42,204 bases of DNA from an uncultured Bacilli bacterium (GCA_944363805.1 CALVVH010000004.1:1-42204), one strand, 5' to 3'; numbered from the stretch's first letter, positions 25,709 through 34,599 are shown. Notes: generated from the sequence alone by a model not told the origin. A program made the numbers and translations.

Positions 25709-25734
25709 CTAAGGCAAATCCACATTTGCCTTAG
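25709..25734. other. Perfect 10-bp hairpin without T-run
   Basis: CTAAGGCAAA-TCCACA-TTTGCCTTAG. No poly-T follows on either strand, so it is not a classical terminator; it sits 2 bp outside the right arm of the 133-bp element. Confidence 0.7.
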
Positions 25735-25763
25735 AATTCAAAATTTACTCATAAAAAAAAGAA

Positions 25764-25792
25764 CCTAGTCAAATTAAAATGACTAGGCGTTT
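25764..25792. terminator. Bidirectional terminator at the end of the phage late operon
   Basis: CCTAGTCA-AATTAAAA-TGACTAGG followed by CGTTTTTAT on the plus strand. On the minus strand the same stem is followed by TTCTTTTTTTT, 44 bp after the endolysin stop. Confidence 0.88.
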
Positions 25793-25831
25793 TTATATAA
25801 AATATTACTACCCTATTTTAATGTTCATATA

Positions 25832-26602
25832 TCATTCTTGGAATCCATATTTCTTAAGAGATTCTAATGTAATTGGTCCAGTATAGCCGTCTATAGTAGA
25901 ATTGTAGTTACCTTCTTTTTTAGCTCTATCTTGAAACTCTTTAATGCTAGCTTTTATATAAGGCCCATAATAATCTCCTAAAGCTTCTTTTTTTGTATAT
26001 GCAGGAAAAGTCTTTCGCATAAATTCTGCTATTTTACCAATATTGGAATGTCTATCTCCATCTTTGAAATAACCTAAACCGCCAAAGAAGTCTTCTTTAG
26101 GTTCATCAGTCGCAACCACTTTACCAATTGCTGGATTAACTATACAACCTCTAAATTTATAATTAGAGCTTAGCCCCCAGCGACCGTTAGAATTAGTTCT
26201 AGTAGAATTGAAGAATGCTTCACCACCATAATTACTTTCGCTAGTAAATATTTGATTTTTACTATCTATTCTTTCAACAATAGCAACGTGTCCAGCACCA
26301 TCAGAATTACTTAAAGAATTTCCTTTTTGCCATACCATTATTCCACCAAGAGTTGGTACATCTGATATTTCTAATCCTTTTGATTTTGCTCTTTCTATAA
26401 AATTCTCTGCATTACAGTTAAGACTAGGATATTTCATCTCTCCAATTATTTCGTTAAATCTGCCGCAAGCGTAACCTACACAATTAGATAAAACATCACA
26501 TTCATCAGTAGGCTTTCCTTTAATGCAAGTAGAATATCCTCCACTAGCAGTCCTTGTATAGAATTTATTACCAGATTCAGGCTTCTTATTTCTAATTTCC
26601 AT
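25832..26602 (-). CDS. Phage endolysin, CHAP domain plus peptidoglycan-binding domain
   Basis: 256 residues. An N-terminal CHAP amidase/endopeptidase domain (about 15-165) has the catalytic Cys41 in SNCVGYACGR and His105 in GHVAIVE, followed by SESNYGG. A C-terminal PG_binding_1-like repeat (about 180-255, IKEFQDRAKKEG ... IDGYTGPITLESLKKYGF) gives wall binding. There is no signal peptide, so release depends on the holin encoded upstream. ATG at 26602 has a GCGGAGG site inside a small upstream ORF it overlaps. It ends the late operon before a terminator. Confidence 0.9.
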   Translation of the reverse strand: MEIRNKKPESGNKFYTRTASGGYSTCIKGKPTDECDVLSNCVGYACGRFNEIIGEMKYPSLNCNAENFIERAKSKGLEISDVPTLGGIMVWQKGNSLSNSDGAGHVAIVERIDSKNQIFTSESNYGGEAFFNSTRTNSNGRWGLSSNYKFRGCIVNPAIGKVVATDEPKEDFFGGLGYFKDGDRHSNIGKIAEFMRKTFPAYTKKEALGDYYGPYIKASIKEFQDRAKKEGNYNSTIDGYTGPITLESLKKYGFQE

Positions 26603-26699
26603 CTTCTACCTCCGCAATATTTGTAACAATACAATCATTATTGTCATTTAATTCTTCTAATGTGTCTTCATTAAAAGTTGTTTGGATTTCTTCTTCCAT
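26592..26699 (-). CDS. Small acidic phage ORF between holin and endolysin
   Basis: 35 residues, MEEEIQTTFNEDTLEELNDN and on, strongly acidic with one Cys and no membrane segment. It has an excellent AAGGAGAG site before ATG 26699, and it overlaps the endolysin start by 11 bp, so it may mainly serve translational coupling. No family recognised. Confidence 0.6.
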   Translation of the reverse strand: MEEEIQTTFNEDTLEELNDNNDCIVTNIAEVEDGN

Positions 26700-26715
26700 T
26701 TATATTCACTCTCCT

Positions 26716-26916
26716 TTATTTATTGTTCTTCGCATAGTTTACACTAGATACCCCAATAATTGTACCTAGACAAGTTATTACAGCTGTTCCTATGGTAATT
26801 ACTGTATCAGTGCAATTTAAGTCTAAAGTAGCTCCTATTACACCAAATAACGTAAGTAATGCTGGCAAAACTGTTATAACTATCCATTTTAATATGTCAT
26901 ATACTTTATTACTCAT
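26716..26916 (-). CDS. Phage holin (Dp-1-like)
   Basis: 66 residues with two membrane helices: YDILKWIVITVLPALLTLFG and VITIGTAVITCLGTIIGVS, then a short basic tail YAKNNK. This fits the Phage_holin_Dp1 family, whose pores let the endolysin reach the wall. ATG at 26916 was chosen because of the GGTGGGTGAG site; a start at 26925 would overlap that site. It is followed by the small acidic ORF and the endolysin. Confidence 0.85.
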   Translation of the reverse strand: MSNKVYDILKWIVITVLPALLTLFGVIGATLDLNCTDTVITIGTAVITCLGTIIGVSSVNYAKNNK

Positions 26917-26932
26917 CTTTCTCACCCACCTT

Positions 26933-27289
26933 TCATATTTTTCCTTCTTTAACTAATTTCTCCCAATGATCGTGAACATAAGAGTTACCTCCTAATTTTG
27001 AATACCGATCATATAATTCGTGTGCATTCATTCTTTGAATTTGAGATTTTGGGACTCCGTGTTCAATATCATTGATAAAATTAACTAAATCAGTTTTAAT
27101 CGAACTCATTTCTAAATTTTCTATCATTTTTAAATGGTCTTTGTCCATTTTATCGAGTTTTCTATCTATAGGCTCTAATATCTTTTTATTTATTGATTTG
27201 GCATATTTATAAATTGCTAATATTGAACCAATAAAACTCACTAAAAAGGCAAGCGTAATACTTACTTGCCCTAGTGTTATATTTTCTAT
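26933..27289 (-). CDS. Phage lysis-region membrane protein, probable AUA start
   Basis: 118 residues from ATA at 27289. Reading from there gives an N-terminal membrane helix (ITLGQVSITLAFLVSFIGSI, extending into LAIYKYAK), then a coiled-coil-like charged part, then a C-terminal domain ending DRYSKLGGNSYVHDHWEKLV. A GGAGGT site sits 7 nt before the ATA. The only standard in-frame start further down (GTG 27241) has no ribosome site and would cut the helix. Small proteins of this build are common next to phage holins; function unknown, possibly a holin partner. Confidence 0.68.
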   Translation of the reverse strand: MENITLGQVSITLAFLVSFIGSILAIYKYAKSINKKILEPIDRKLDKMDKDHLKMIENLEMSSIKTDLVNFINDIEHGVPKSQIQRMNAHELYDRYSKLGGNSYVHDHWEKLVKEGKI

Positions 27290-27307
27290 TTTAATTACCT
27301 CCTATTT

Positions 27308-27808
27308 TTACTTTGTAAAAGTTAAATTTATATAAGCATAAATTGGTGTATGTGATAAATCAGCTGACATAACAACTTCTTTATAGTTTTGAATTATCAA
27401 AGGCCTTACTAATCCTGTCGGTTCTTCAATTAAACATCCGTAACCATCTCCAAACAATTCATTTGGAAATTCAATAAATTTGCTCCAAGTTCCAGGCTTT
27501 GAAGTGAAGTATAATACCCCACTTAAAATCAACAAATTGTCAATCTCTTTAAGTCCAATATTTGTATTTTCATTATTAATGCAAGCCGAAAGAATTGGAG
27601 TAATATTCGATACATCGAATTTGCTATTAATTTCATTTATTGCTCCAACCAAACTTGATTTATCTGTAGTGTTCAGACTATTTAAATCACCTATTTCAGC
27701 ATCTTTAATATCAAATTCATCTTCAATATTATCTTGCAATAAATTCAAATTATTTGCATTAATCGGTGTATTTGTACTAGGTTTATTTTCAAAATTTATT
27801 TTTTCCAA
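27308..27808 (-). CDS. Phage tail-tip/receptor-binding accessory protein 1
   Basis: 166 residues. The first ~25 (INFENKPSTNTPINANNLN) are shared with the two proteins upstream, marking a common tail-attachment segment. A coiled-coil-like stretch (LQDNIEDEFDIKDAEIGDLN) and a beta-rich head follow. The start is uncertain: TTG at 27808 gives the conserved beginning but has no ribosome site, so translation may depend on coupling to the gene upstream. The variable C-terminus suggests host-surface contact; inference. Confidence 0.65.
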   Translation of the reverse strand: MEKINFENKPSTNTPINANNLNLLQDNIEDEFDIKDAEIGDLNSLNTTDKSSLVGAINEINSKFDVSNITPILSACINNENTNIGLKEIDNLLILSGVLYFTSKPGTWSKFIEFPNELFGDGYGCLIEEPTGLVRPLIIQNYKEVVMSADLSHTPIYAYINLTFTK

Positions 27809-27832
27809 TTCATTTGTTATTTAGTTTTATTT

Positions 27833-28345
27833 CTATGCTATGCGTTTCCAGTATGCCACAACTTGAGATGGCTGAAAATTATTTTCTGTACCTGAATAAT
27901 GAAGCCTAACACTTCCTGCATTTTGAGAATATGATGCATTTGCATATCGCACATACCCAGAAACAGTAGTATCAGATGTGCCATATACATTTATAACAGC
28001 AACATTGTCGGCATTATTTAAACTTCCAACTGGCAAAAGATGTCTATGAGTTTTACTTCCTAGCGTTTTACCAACTTCATTAAAGTCTGTATCATCAGGA
28101 TTATAACCAATTGGAGTTACTCCTAATAAAGTTCTTTCCCAGGTAAATCCCAAATAATTACTATAATCTACATCGGTGAAGTCAATAAATCCTCTACCGA
28201 TCGGCCAAATATCATTATAAATTCCATTAATAAATTCATTTAATGAAATTATATTATTATTCAATTCATTAAAATTATTGTTTAAATTAGTAGCATTTAT
28301 AGGAGTGGTTGTATTCGGTTTATTTTCAAATTCTATTAAAGCCAT
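27833..28345 (-). CDS. Phage tail-tip/collar protein 2
   Basis: 170 residues. N-terminal IEFENKPNTTTPINATNLN is shared with its two neighbours. Residues ~50-170 have the phage collar/short-fibre pattern: a WPIGRGFIDFTDVDYSNYLGFTWER-type start, GSKTHRHLLPVG and a final FQPSQVVAYWKRIA, seen in baseplate and tail-fibre caps. It is likely part of the host-contact structure at the tail tip. The ribosome site is weak. Confidence 0.75.
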   Translation of the reverse strand: MALIEFENKPNTTTPINATNLNNNFNELNNNIISLNEFINGIYNDIWPIGRGFIDFTDVDYSNYLGFTWERTLLGVTPIGYNPDDTDFNEVGKTLGSKTHRHLLPVGSLNNADNVAVINVYGTSDTTVSGYVRYANASYSQNAGSVRLHYSGTENNFQPSQVVAYWKRIA

Positions 28346-28365
28346 AAATTCGGCTTTGTCTTTGC

Positions 28366-28869
28366 TTATGCAGTTCTATGCCATCTGTTTACAATTTTTG
28401 AAGGTTGAACGTTATTATGAGCCTCATTATTTCCAGTAAATCCAATAACATTATCTAATAAACCACTAGCGTCAGTATTTTGTGCAGCCCAATCAGCATT
28501 TCCAATTGTAGCAATTTTCCATTTATATGAAAACTGATGATTATGACTAGGCATTTCAGCAATTGTTAATGCGTGCTCTTCTTCTCCAACTACTGTTTCT
28601 ATATCATCATTAAATTTACTACCAGCTGTACCAGATTGTGAAACCAAAACAGTTCCGTCATTTTCTAATACCCAGGTGCCTACTAACGATTCATTCGGAT
28701 CGTATGATGTATCACTTGTTTCGATATATGAACCAACTGGGTGAGCTGCATCTAAAGCTGCATTCATAATCAGTTCATATAAACTAGATTGCATATTGTT
28801 TAGATTTGTAGCATTTATCGGAGTTGTAGTGTCTGGTAAATTCTTAAACTCTAAAGCAACTCCTAGCAT
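28366..28869 (-). CDS. Phage tail-tip/collar protein 3
   Basis: 167 residues and the same two-part build as the protein at 27833: LEFKNLPDTTTPINATNLN, then HPVGSYIETSDTSYDPNESL, LTIAEMPSHNHQFSYKW (HNH-type collar motif) and NNVQPSKIVNRWHRTA at the end. AGAGGTG precedes ATG 28869. It overlaps by 7 bp the preceding ORF that carries the tetranucleotide repeat, so its translation may be coupled to it. Probably a trimeric tip or fibre protein. Confidence 0.75.
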   Translation of the reverse strand: MLGVALEFKNLPDTTTPINATNLNNMQSSLYELIMNAALDAAHPVGSYIETSDTSYDPNESLVGTWVLENDGTVLVSQSGTAGSKFNDDIETVVGEEEHALTIAEMPSHNHQFSYKWKIATIGNADWAAQNTDASGLLDNVIGFTGNNEAHNNVQPSKIVNRWHRTA

Positions 28870-29066
28870 AGAAATGCACCTCTATTAAAAAGAGAGCAAA
28901 GACTTAAGCCTTCACTCTCCTTTCTATCGAAGGTGCAATTACTAAATAACTGCACCCCCTTCCATTTTTGAGAATACAATCGTATGTATGTATGTATGTA
29001 TGTATGTATGTATGTATGTATAAGCATAGCATTCTTACGAATGCCTTTCAATATATTTTTTATCAT
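28863..29066 (-). CDS. Doubtful 67-codon ORF containing a tetranucleotide repeat
   Basis: ATG at 29066 has a perfect GGGAGG site. The peptide starts MIKNILKGIRKNAMLIHTY, continues with the repeat-encoded IHTY units, and ends in a Cys-containing tail. Low complexity and two RNA hairpins inside it make it look more like a leader than a structural protein. Its stop overlaps the next start. No family. Confidence 0.3.
   Translation of the reverse strand: MIKNILKGIRKNAMLIHTYIHTYIHTYIRLYSQKWKGVQLFSNCTFDRKESEGLSLCSLFNRGAFLC
28886..28919 (-). terminator. Possible attenuator/terminator before the tail-tip genes
   Basis: On the minus strand GAGAGTGAAGGC ... TCTTTGCTCTC (28892-28919) folds into a long stem with G-U pairs and is followed by TTTTTAAT. 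Just upstream a second hairpin, GGTGCAGTTA / TAATTGCACC (28932-28956), can form. Confidence 0.5.
28982..29020 (-). repeat. Tetranucleotide tract (GTAT)9
   Basis: 39 nt of uninterrupted GTAT on the plus strand (ATAC on the minus strand), nine full copies plus three bases. Tracts of this kind change length by slipped-strand mispairing; one unit more or less shifts the reading frame of the ORF around it. Confidence 0.95.
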
Positions 29067-29080
29067 TTTTCCTCCCTTTA

Positions 29081-31774
29081 TCAATTTAATTCTTGGCTAG
29101 TATAACCAAAAATATATAACTGTGCCAATACACATCCAGTGGATTCATAAATAGCTTGCGAACCACTTGGAGTTCCGTAATCACTTTGAAGTTTTATTGA
29201 ATATGTTCCAGAATTTGAAATATAATTTGATATATCAATTGAATTTGCTTGTGTTAAACCACTTGAACTACCTGTAAATCCATTGGCACCAAAACAATTA
29301 TCTATTTTATTATAATTACCATTAATTTCTGGTGGATTTTCGTTATAATGAAGTGTTCGATAAAAAGAATTATCAGTACAAATATAAGCATTTACATTTC
29401 TTGAATAACCAGTATAAGTTTCTTCGTTCATTCCACCACTAAAATATCCTTTTGATACAAGCGGAGTATGTCGAATATATATATACGCTTTTTGCACCTT
29501 AAAAGAATCTGGTATGACAAAATCTAATATTTGATAATTTTTAGATCCAACACCACTAATAGGTTCAAATCCTAAAGGCATAAATCCATTACCTCCTAAA
29601 TATCGATAACTCCAAATAGTAGCATTTACAATCATAGTTGACATTATGCCATCTCCACCAACGACCATATTGCCATCCTCTAAATAGATATTTCCACTAA
29701 ACTTACCATTAACTGCTTCTATTGATCCATCTGTTAAAATTTTAAAATTTTCATTAGCTGTAACAGTTCCTTCTAATAAAATCTTTCCAGGCTTTAAATT
29801 TATTTTAGCGATTAATGCATCTGTACCAGTGGCTGTATCTATTTGTTGTTCGGTTTGTATATTAATTTCATTTTTTGCTAGCGTTATGCTAGAATCCATT
29901 TCTATTTTAGTTGCAAAAGTATCTGTATAGTCATTAATTGTAGCATATCTAACAAAATAATTTATATCGTCATCATAGAATGATTCTAACCAAATCTTAT
30001 TATATCCTGAATTTACTGGGATAACGCATTCCCCTAATTCTTCAATAGTTTGTTCATCTAATTCATACAAGATTCCATCAGAACTCTCGCCTACTCGACG
30101 GATTATTTTAGCTTGTCCATTTTCAACAATAAATTCATCATAAACATTTTCATCAAGATAATGTAAATAATTTAATGGTAGATGGACACTATTTTGATTT
30201 CCTTCTACATCTTCAATTATTAAAAATGAGTCTAAAGGATATAAATCATCACTTGGAAACAAATCATCCGAAGGATAAATTAGACTCATTTCACCATAAA
30301 TTCTAAAATATAATATATTGCCTGGATAAGCTTCAGACAATTCTATATTTTTTAAATTACTTACTTCATTGGTAAGGCTTATCTCCGAGTTAACTTTAGC
30401 AACTAATTGATCATATCCTTCTATAACATCGGTATTAAGTTTCCCTGTAGTTATAAAATTGGCTACTATAGCGCCATCTTGCGTAATTGCAGTTTGATAT
30501 GGCCCATCAATTCCATTACTAGAATACCCTAAACCATTTAAGTTCCAACGCCATACTTTAGTTGCTGTATTAGGGCTATTGGTATCCATAATAAATAATT
30601 CTTCATTGGTTTTATAGACATATCCACCCATTGCCGAATTAATTTGATTTGTGGCATTTGTTTGTGCTTGAGCCAAAATACTTGTTGGATCTACTTCATC
30701 TACTGACATACTTATAGAATTTATTTTACTGGCATAAGATGCTTGAGGAGTTCCTAACTCATAAGAATCAATGGAATCAGTTAAAACGTTATATACTGTT
30801 TTAATTACTCTAGTTTCATAATCTAATCCTTCAATATTTGCATAAACCGTATCACCCAAAGATACACGTTCAATATTACTATATTTATCATAATATTCCT
30901 TGGTCTTTGACAACTCAACCCAGTTAATTTTAATATTTATTTGTGGCTTATCAATCCCAGACTCAAATAAAGATTCAGCAGAATCTCTTAAAGCATCGTA
31001 AGCTTCATCTTCTGTTTGATAAGCAGTAGGATCTTCTGGATCATATTTAATATCACTAAATTCATATTTACAAATCTTAGGAGTCGGCCAATTATTTATT
31101 AATGGACTATTAACATAAGTTTCTGGTAATGTCAGTCCATTATATCCAACTGGCTTTATTTTAGTATATAAAGATGTTATATCAATCGAAATATTTATAG
31201 ATGTAATATTTTTTCCGACAACTAATTTTACACCATTATTATTTCCGATTCTATCTTTAAAAGTTATATCGAAATTATCTCTTTCAATTTCACAATTAAA
31301 TAAATTTACTATTGAACTTGTATCATCACCAATAAAAGTTTGAACGGGATTTTTATCAACGTATCTTGCTGTTTTAGTACCCGTAATATCAGAATACACT
31401 GTAAAATTCGTTTCAAACTCTAATTTATCTAATAACCAATTTCCGAATGCTTCACAATTTAAATTCTGTGGATATACATCATCTAAATAATTATCTGATA
31501 AATCGTAAAATATATGTTGAGCATATATTTGAATAGGATCAAAAGATTTATTTACAGTTTTTATTCTAAATAGTTGATAATTATTGTTTCCTACATTAAC
31601 TTTTATTATATTACCAACGATCAAATATTCATCCATATTACTATTTCTAGGGTATCTAAGGTTTAATTCGTAAACACCATTAATAGCATTGGTTACTGTT
31701 GCAGATAGACAATCTTTTAGAAAACCATAACCATTATTTTCAAAATTACTTGTATTTCCAGGATAAATATTCAT
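29081..31774 (-). CDS. Phage tail-associated protein (Tal/prophage endopeptidase tail)
   Basis: 897 residues. The first ~350 match the phage minor structural protein N-terminal family (TIGR01665, Tal/gp18-like), forming the tail-tip hub below Dit: YGFLKDCLSATVTNAINGVY, NIIKVNVGNNNYQLFRI, and so on. The middle (about 370-450) has ASKINSISMSVDEV and WRWNLNGLGYSSNGIDGPYQ, typical of siphovirus tip proteins. The C-terminus is beta-rich and may bind carbohydrate or receptor. No clear peptidase motif is seen. The start overlaps the Dit stop (TAATG). Confidence 0.88.
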   Translation of the reverse strand: MNIYPGNTSNFENNGYGFLKDCLSATVTNAINGVYELNLRYPRNSNMDEYLIVGNIIKVNVGNNNYQLFRIKTVNKSFDPIQIYAQHIFYDLSDNYLDDVYPQNLNCEAFGNWLLDKLEFETNFTVYSDITGTKTARYVDKNPVQTFIGDDTSSIVNLFNCEIERDNFDITFKDRIGNNNGVKLVVGKNITSINISIDITSLYTKIKPVGYNGLTLPETYVNSPLINNWPTPKICKYEFSDIKYDPEDPTAYQTEDEAYDALRDSAESLFESGIDKPQINIKINWVELSKTKEYYDKYSNIERVSLGDTVYANIEGLDYETRVIKTVYNVLTDSIDSYELGTPQASYASKINSISMSVDEVDPTSILAQAQTNATNQINSAMGGYVYKTNEELFIMDTNSPNTATKVWRWNLNGLGYSSNGIDGPYQTAITQDGAIVANFITTGKLNTDVIEGYDQLVAKVNSEISLTNEVSNLKNIELSEAYPGNILYFRIYGEMSLIYPSDDLFPSDDLYPLDSFLIIEDVEGNQNSVHLPLNYLHYLDENVYDEFIVENGQAKIIRRVGESSDGILYELDEQTIEELGECVIPVNSGYNKIWLESFYDDDINYFVRYATINDYTDTFATKIEMDSSITLAKNEINIQTEQQIDTATGTDALIAKINLKPGKILLEGTVTANENFKILTDGSIEAVNGKFSGNIYLEDGNMVVGGDGIMSTMIVNATIWSYRYLGGNGFMPLGFEPISGVGSKNYQILDFVIPDSFKVQKAYIYIRHTPLVSKGYFSGGMNEETYTGYSRNVNAYICTDNSFYRTLHYNENPPEINGNYNKIDNCFGANGFTGSSSGLTQANSIDISNYISNSGTYSIKLQSDYGTPSGSQAIYESTGCVLAQLYIFGYTSQELN

Positions 31775-32448
31775 TATAAATACGCTTTCTTGTATTTTAT
31801 TTTAAAATTAGTTATATTTCCTATATAACTAATGGTATTCTCTCCAGGTTGTAATTTTGGAAAATCATACTGCATTGATGATGCAGCATTTAAATTGTTA
31901 TGAGTAATTACTTGTAATTTCGAATCTAAATAGTAAGTTCCATCAGCACCATTGATATTAAATGTTTTATTATTAAATGTAATACTAATATTTCCAGTAG
32001 CTGTAATCTCTAATTCTGGGTACATTTCAAATGTCGCATCTGGAATATTAATTGTTGTAGGAGAAGATGTTATAGTTGTTTCAGTATAATTCTTATCTTC
32101 ACAATATGGATTACAAAGAAATTCAATTAAAAATGATTTAAATCTTATGACCTTTTCAAACGAAATAGAATTTTGAATAACTGCAACATATTCACGATTA
32201 CCATCAAACGATAAAGTTCCAACGCCATCAAGAAAAGTTTTAATATCATCAATATTTGCATTAGATGGATCAAAATGGCACTCTACACTAACTAAGAAAC
32301 TTTGATAAGTACCTTTATCAATAGTATAAAAACCACTCTTACCTTCCACTTCAATAATATCGATATTTTTTTTACCTTTAGATATTGTTGGTTCTTTTTC
32401 TACAATTATTCCTTTATCACGTAAATTAACATTATTCCATATTACCAT
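31774..32448 (-). CDS. Distal tail protein (Dit)
   Basis: 224 residues, the hexameric ring that joins tail tube and tip. It starts MVIWNNVNLRDKGIIVEKEP and has a galectin-like C-terminal half (YPELEITATGNISITFNNKT), as in SPP1 gp19.1-type Dit. Position between tape measure and Tal is diagnostic. GGGGAAAG precedes ATG. Confidence 0.85.
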   Translation of the reverse strand: MVIWNNVNLRDKGIIVEKEPTISKGKKNIDIIEVEGKSGFYTIDKGTYQSFLVSVECHFDPSNANIDDIKTFLDGVGTLSFDGNREYVAVIQNSISFEKVIRFKSFLIEFLCNPYCEDKNYTETTITSSPTTINIPDATFEMYPELEITATGNISITFNNKTFNINGADGTYYLDSKLQVITHNNLNAASSMQYDFPKLQPGENTISYIGNITNFKIKYKKAYL

Positions 32449-34599
32449 CTAACTTTCCCCTTTCGCAGTCGCCAATTGGCGGCGATAAAATTCTAATTCT
32501 TCAGCTAATGCTTGAATATCAGTTTCTCTTTGATTATTAAAGTTTTCTATATTAATAATCAAAGGATTAGTATTTGCTGTTGGATTAATAATAGGATTAA
32601 CGCTACTTTCAATACCGTTTGATAGTGATGACATAGCACTTTTAATATCAGAAACAACTTTAGGTATTTCATCAACTATTCCGACACCTATTCCTTGTGG
32701 AATAAACTTTCCAACTTCTTGTTCCATTAATTTTGATGGCGAATTAATTCCAAAGAAATCTAATATTCCATCAACTATTCCATCAAAGAAGCCACTTATT
32801 TTATCCCATATCCAGTCGCCTACTGATGAAATTCCTTCCCATAATCCTTTAACTAAATTGACACCAACATCAAAAATTGAACCTAATCCATCTGTAAGCC
32901 CACCAACAATAGCAGCAATAATTTCAGGTATTTTTAAAACTAATTGAGGGATTGCTTTAATTAATCCTTCTGCTAATTTTATAGTTAGTTCTATACCCAT
33001 CGCCATTATCTTTGGCAAGTTTGTAGTAATTGCTGAAATAATTTTTTCTATTATTTCAGGTATCTTTTCAATCAAATTAGGTAATGCTTCAATTAATCCT
33101 TCCGCTAATCCAAGTATTAAATTAATTCCAGCATCAACTATTAGATCAATGTTATCCAATAATGTTGTAACCATTAATATTAAACAATCTAGAATCTGTG
33201 GAACTAATTCTGGGGCTTGTTGAGCAATACCATTTATTAATTCAACAATCATTTGAATTCCAAGTTGTAATAATTGAGGTAACATACTTAAAATAGTTTG
33301 AATCACCTGCGTTACAACTTGAATTATACAATTCACTATTTGTGGAACATTGTTACTTATTCCCGTTATAATACTTTGGATTATTTGTATTCCAAGATTT
33401 AAGACTTGCGGTAAATATTCATTTATTTTTAGTATTACTTGATTGATAACATTTGTAAATTCAGTGGTAAATGCTTCAACTCCACCTTCTTTGAAAGAAG
33501 TAGTAAGACTTTTTAAAATATTCGCCCCAAAACTCATAATATCGGCTTCAATAGGTTCTATTATTTCTCCTACATCGGCCATAGCATCATTAAATTCAAA
33601 TTGAGCTTCTTTTAACGTTAAAAGGTCTTCATTTGCCGATTTATATGATGCACTTAAATCAGCCATACCAGTTTTTGATAATGTTTCTAAAATATACTCT
33701 TGCTGTTCAGCTGTTGTCGTGGCCTCAGCTAATCCAGCATTAAAGTCATCTAGATTCATTCCGCAACGTTCAAGTAATTCTGAAAATTGACCAGTTGCTG
33801 CTCCAGTTGCTAAAGTTTCTTGCAAACCATCAGCAAGAGATTCTATTTTAAGAGTATCTGGGAATGCAATTATCGCTCCACTTAAACTATCTAAAACTTC
33901 ATTTATACCTGCATCATCAAATCCAGTCTGCATTAAGTTAGATAATGCTTCTATTGAAGAATCACTTTCATCAGTTAATGCAACTAAATCAGATAAATTA
34001 TTTTTCATATTATCAAAATCTAGATTTGCGGCTTTAGTATTTTCTTCTAGTCTTGATAGATCACTTCTATATTCTCTTGTTGAAACTTCTGCCGCAACAA
34101 GAGATGCTCCTAAAGTTGCTGATGTAGCTGCAATAGTTTTAAAAACACCACTAATTGCATTTCCAACTTTATCTAATGCAGACATTGCTGATTCTAAATT
34201 AACTACATTATTTTTTAAACTAACCGTTGAATCTTCATAAGAATCTTGAGTGCTGTTTAATTTTTTAAGACTATTTTCAGTTGATATTATTTCTCGCTCT
34301 AATTCACGAAATTGTTTTTCTCCCATTTCACCAGAAGCTAGTTTACTATATGCTTGTTCTTTAGCAGTTCTCAGAGTTTTGAGTTTTTCAGTAGTTTCAG
34401 TAATGGCATCTGCCAGTAATGTTTGCTTTTGAGCAGCCAGTTCTGCATTGCCAGGATCAAATTTTAATAAATTATCAACTTGTTTTAGTTCATTTTGAAC
34501 TGAATATAAATTTTTGTTTACATCTTTTAACGAATCACTTAGAGGAGTAGTATTGCCATCGATTTCAATAGTTATTCCTTTAAGTTTTTTTGATGCCAT
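32449..34599 (-). CDS. Tail tape measure protein
   Basis: 716 residues from ATG 34599 (MASKKLKGITIEIDG), chosen for its GGAGG site. An N-terminal coiled coil (about 30-120), then a long helical body with membrane-like hydrophobic repeats (about 340-560, many LPQLLQLGIQMI / LPNLIEKIPEII units), then a conserved GINSPSKLMEQEVGKFIPQGIGVGI near the end. It sets tail length; ~700 residues predicts a tail of roughly 100 nm by the usual 0.15 nm per residue rule. No tail chaperone gene lies between it and the tail tube gene. Confidence 0.9.
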   Translation of the reverse strand: MASKKLKGITIEIDGNTTPLSDSLKDVNKNLYSVQNELKQVDNLLKFDPGNAELAAQKQTLLADAITETTEKLKTLRTAKEQAYSKLASGEMGEKQFRELEREIISTENSLKKLNSTQDSYEDSTVSLKNNVVNLESAMSALDKVGNAISGVFKTIAATSATLGASLVAAEVSTREYRSDLSRLEENTKAANLDFDNMKNNLSDLVALTDESDSSIEALSNLMQTGFDDAGINEVLDSLSGAIIAFPDTLKIESLADGLQETLATGAATGQFSELLERCGMNLDDFNAGLAEATTTAEQQEYILETLSKTGMADLSASYKSANEDLLTLKEAQFEFNDAMADVGEIIEPIEADIMSFGANILKSLTTSFKEGGVEAFTTEFTNVINQVILKINEYLPQVLNLGIQIIQSIITGISNNVPQIVNCIIQVVTQVIQTILSMLPQLLQLGIQMIVELINGIAQQAPELVPQILDCLILMVTTLLDNIDLIVDAGINLILGLAEGLIEALPNLIEKIPEIIEKIISAITTNLPKIMAMGIELTIKLAEGLIKAIPQLVLKIPEIIAAIVGGLTDGLGSIFDVGVNLVKGLWEGISSVGDWIWDKISGFFDGIVDGILDFFGINSPSKLMEQEVGKFIPQGIGVGIVDEIPKVVSDIKSAMSSLSNGIESSVNPIINPTANTNPLIINIENFNNQRETDIQALAEELEFYRRQLATAKGES

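Noticed and set aside
25709..25734. Hairpin as a Rho-independent terminator
   Set aside because: Perfect stem but no T-run follows on either strand; the real terminator is at 25764.
28982..29020. CRISPR-like repeat array
   Set aside because: It is an uninterrupted 4-nt tract with no spacers; no other regular repeat-spacer array and no cas genes are seen.
28863..29066. The repeat-containing ORF as an ordinary tail gene
   Set aside because: Most of it is repeat-encoded HTYI units and hairpin-forming sequence with no homology I recognise; kept only as a doubtful ORF or leader.
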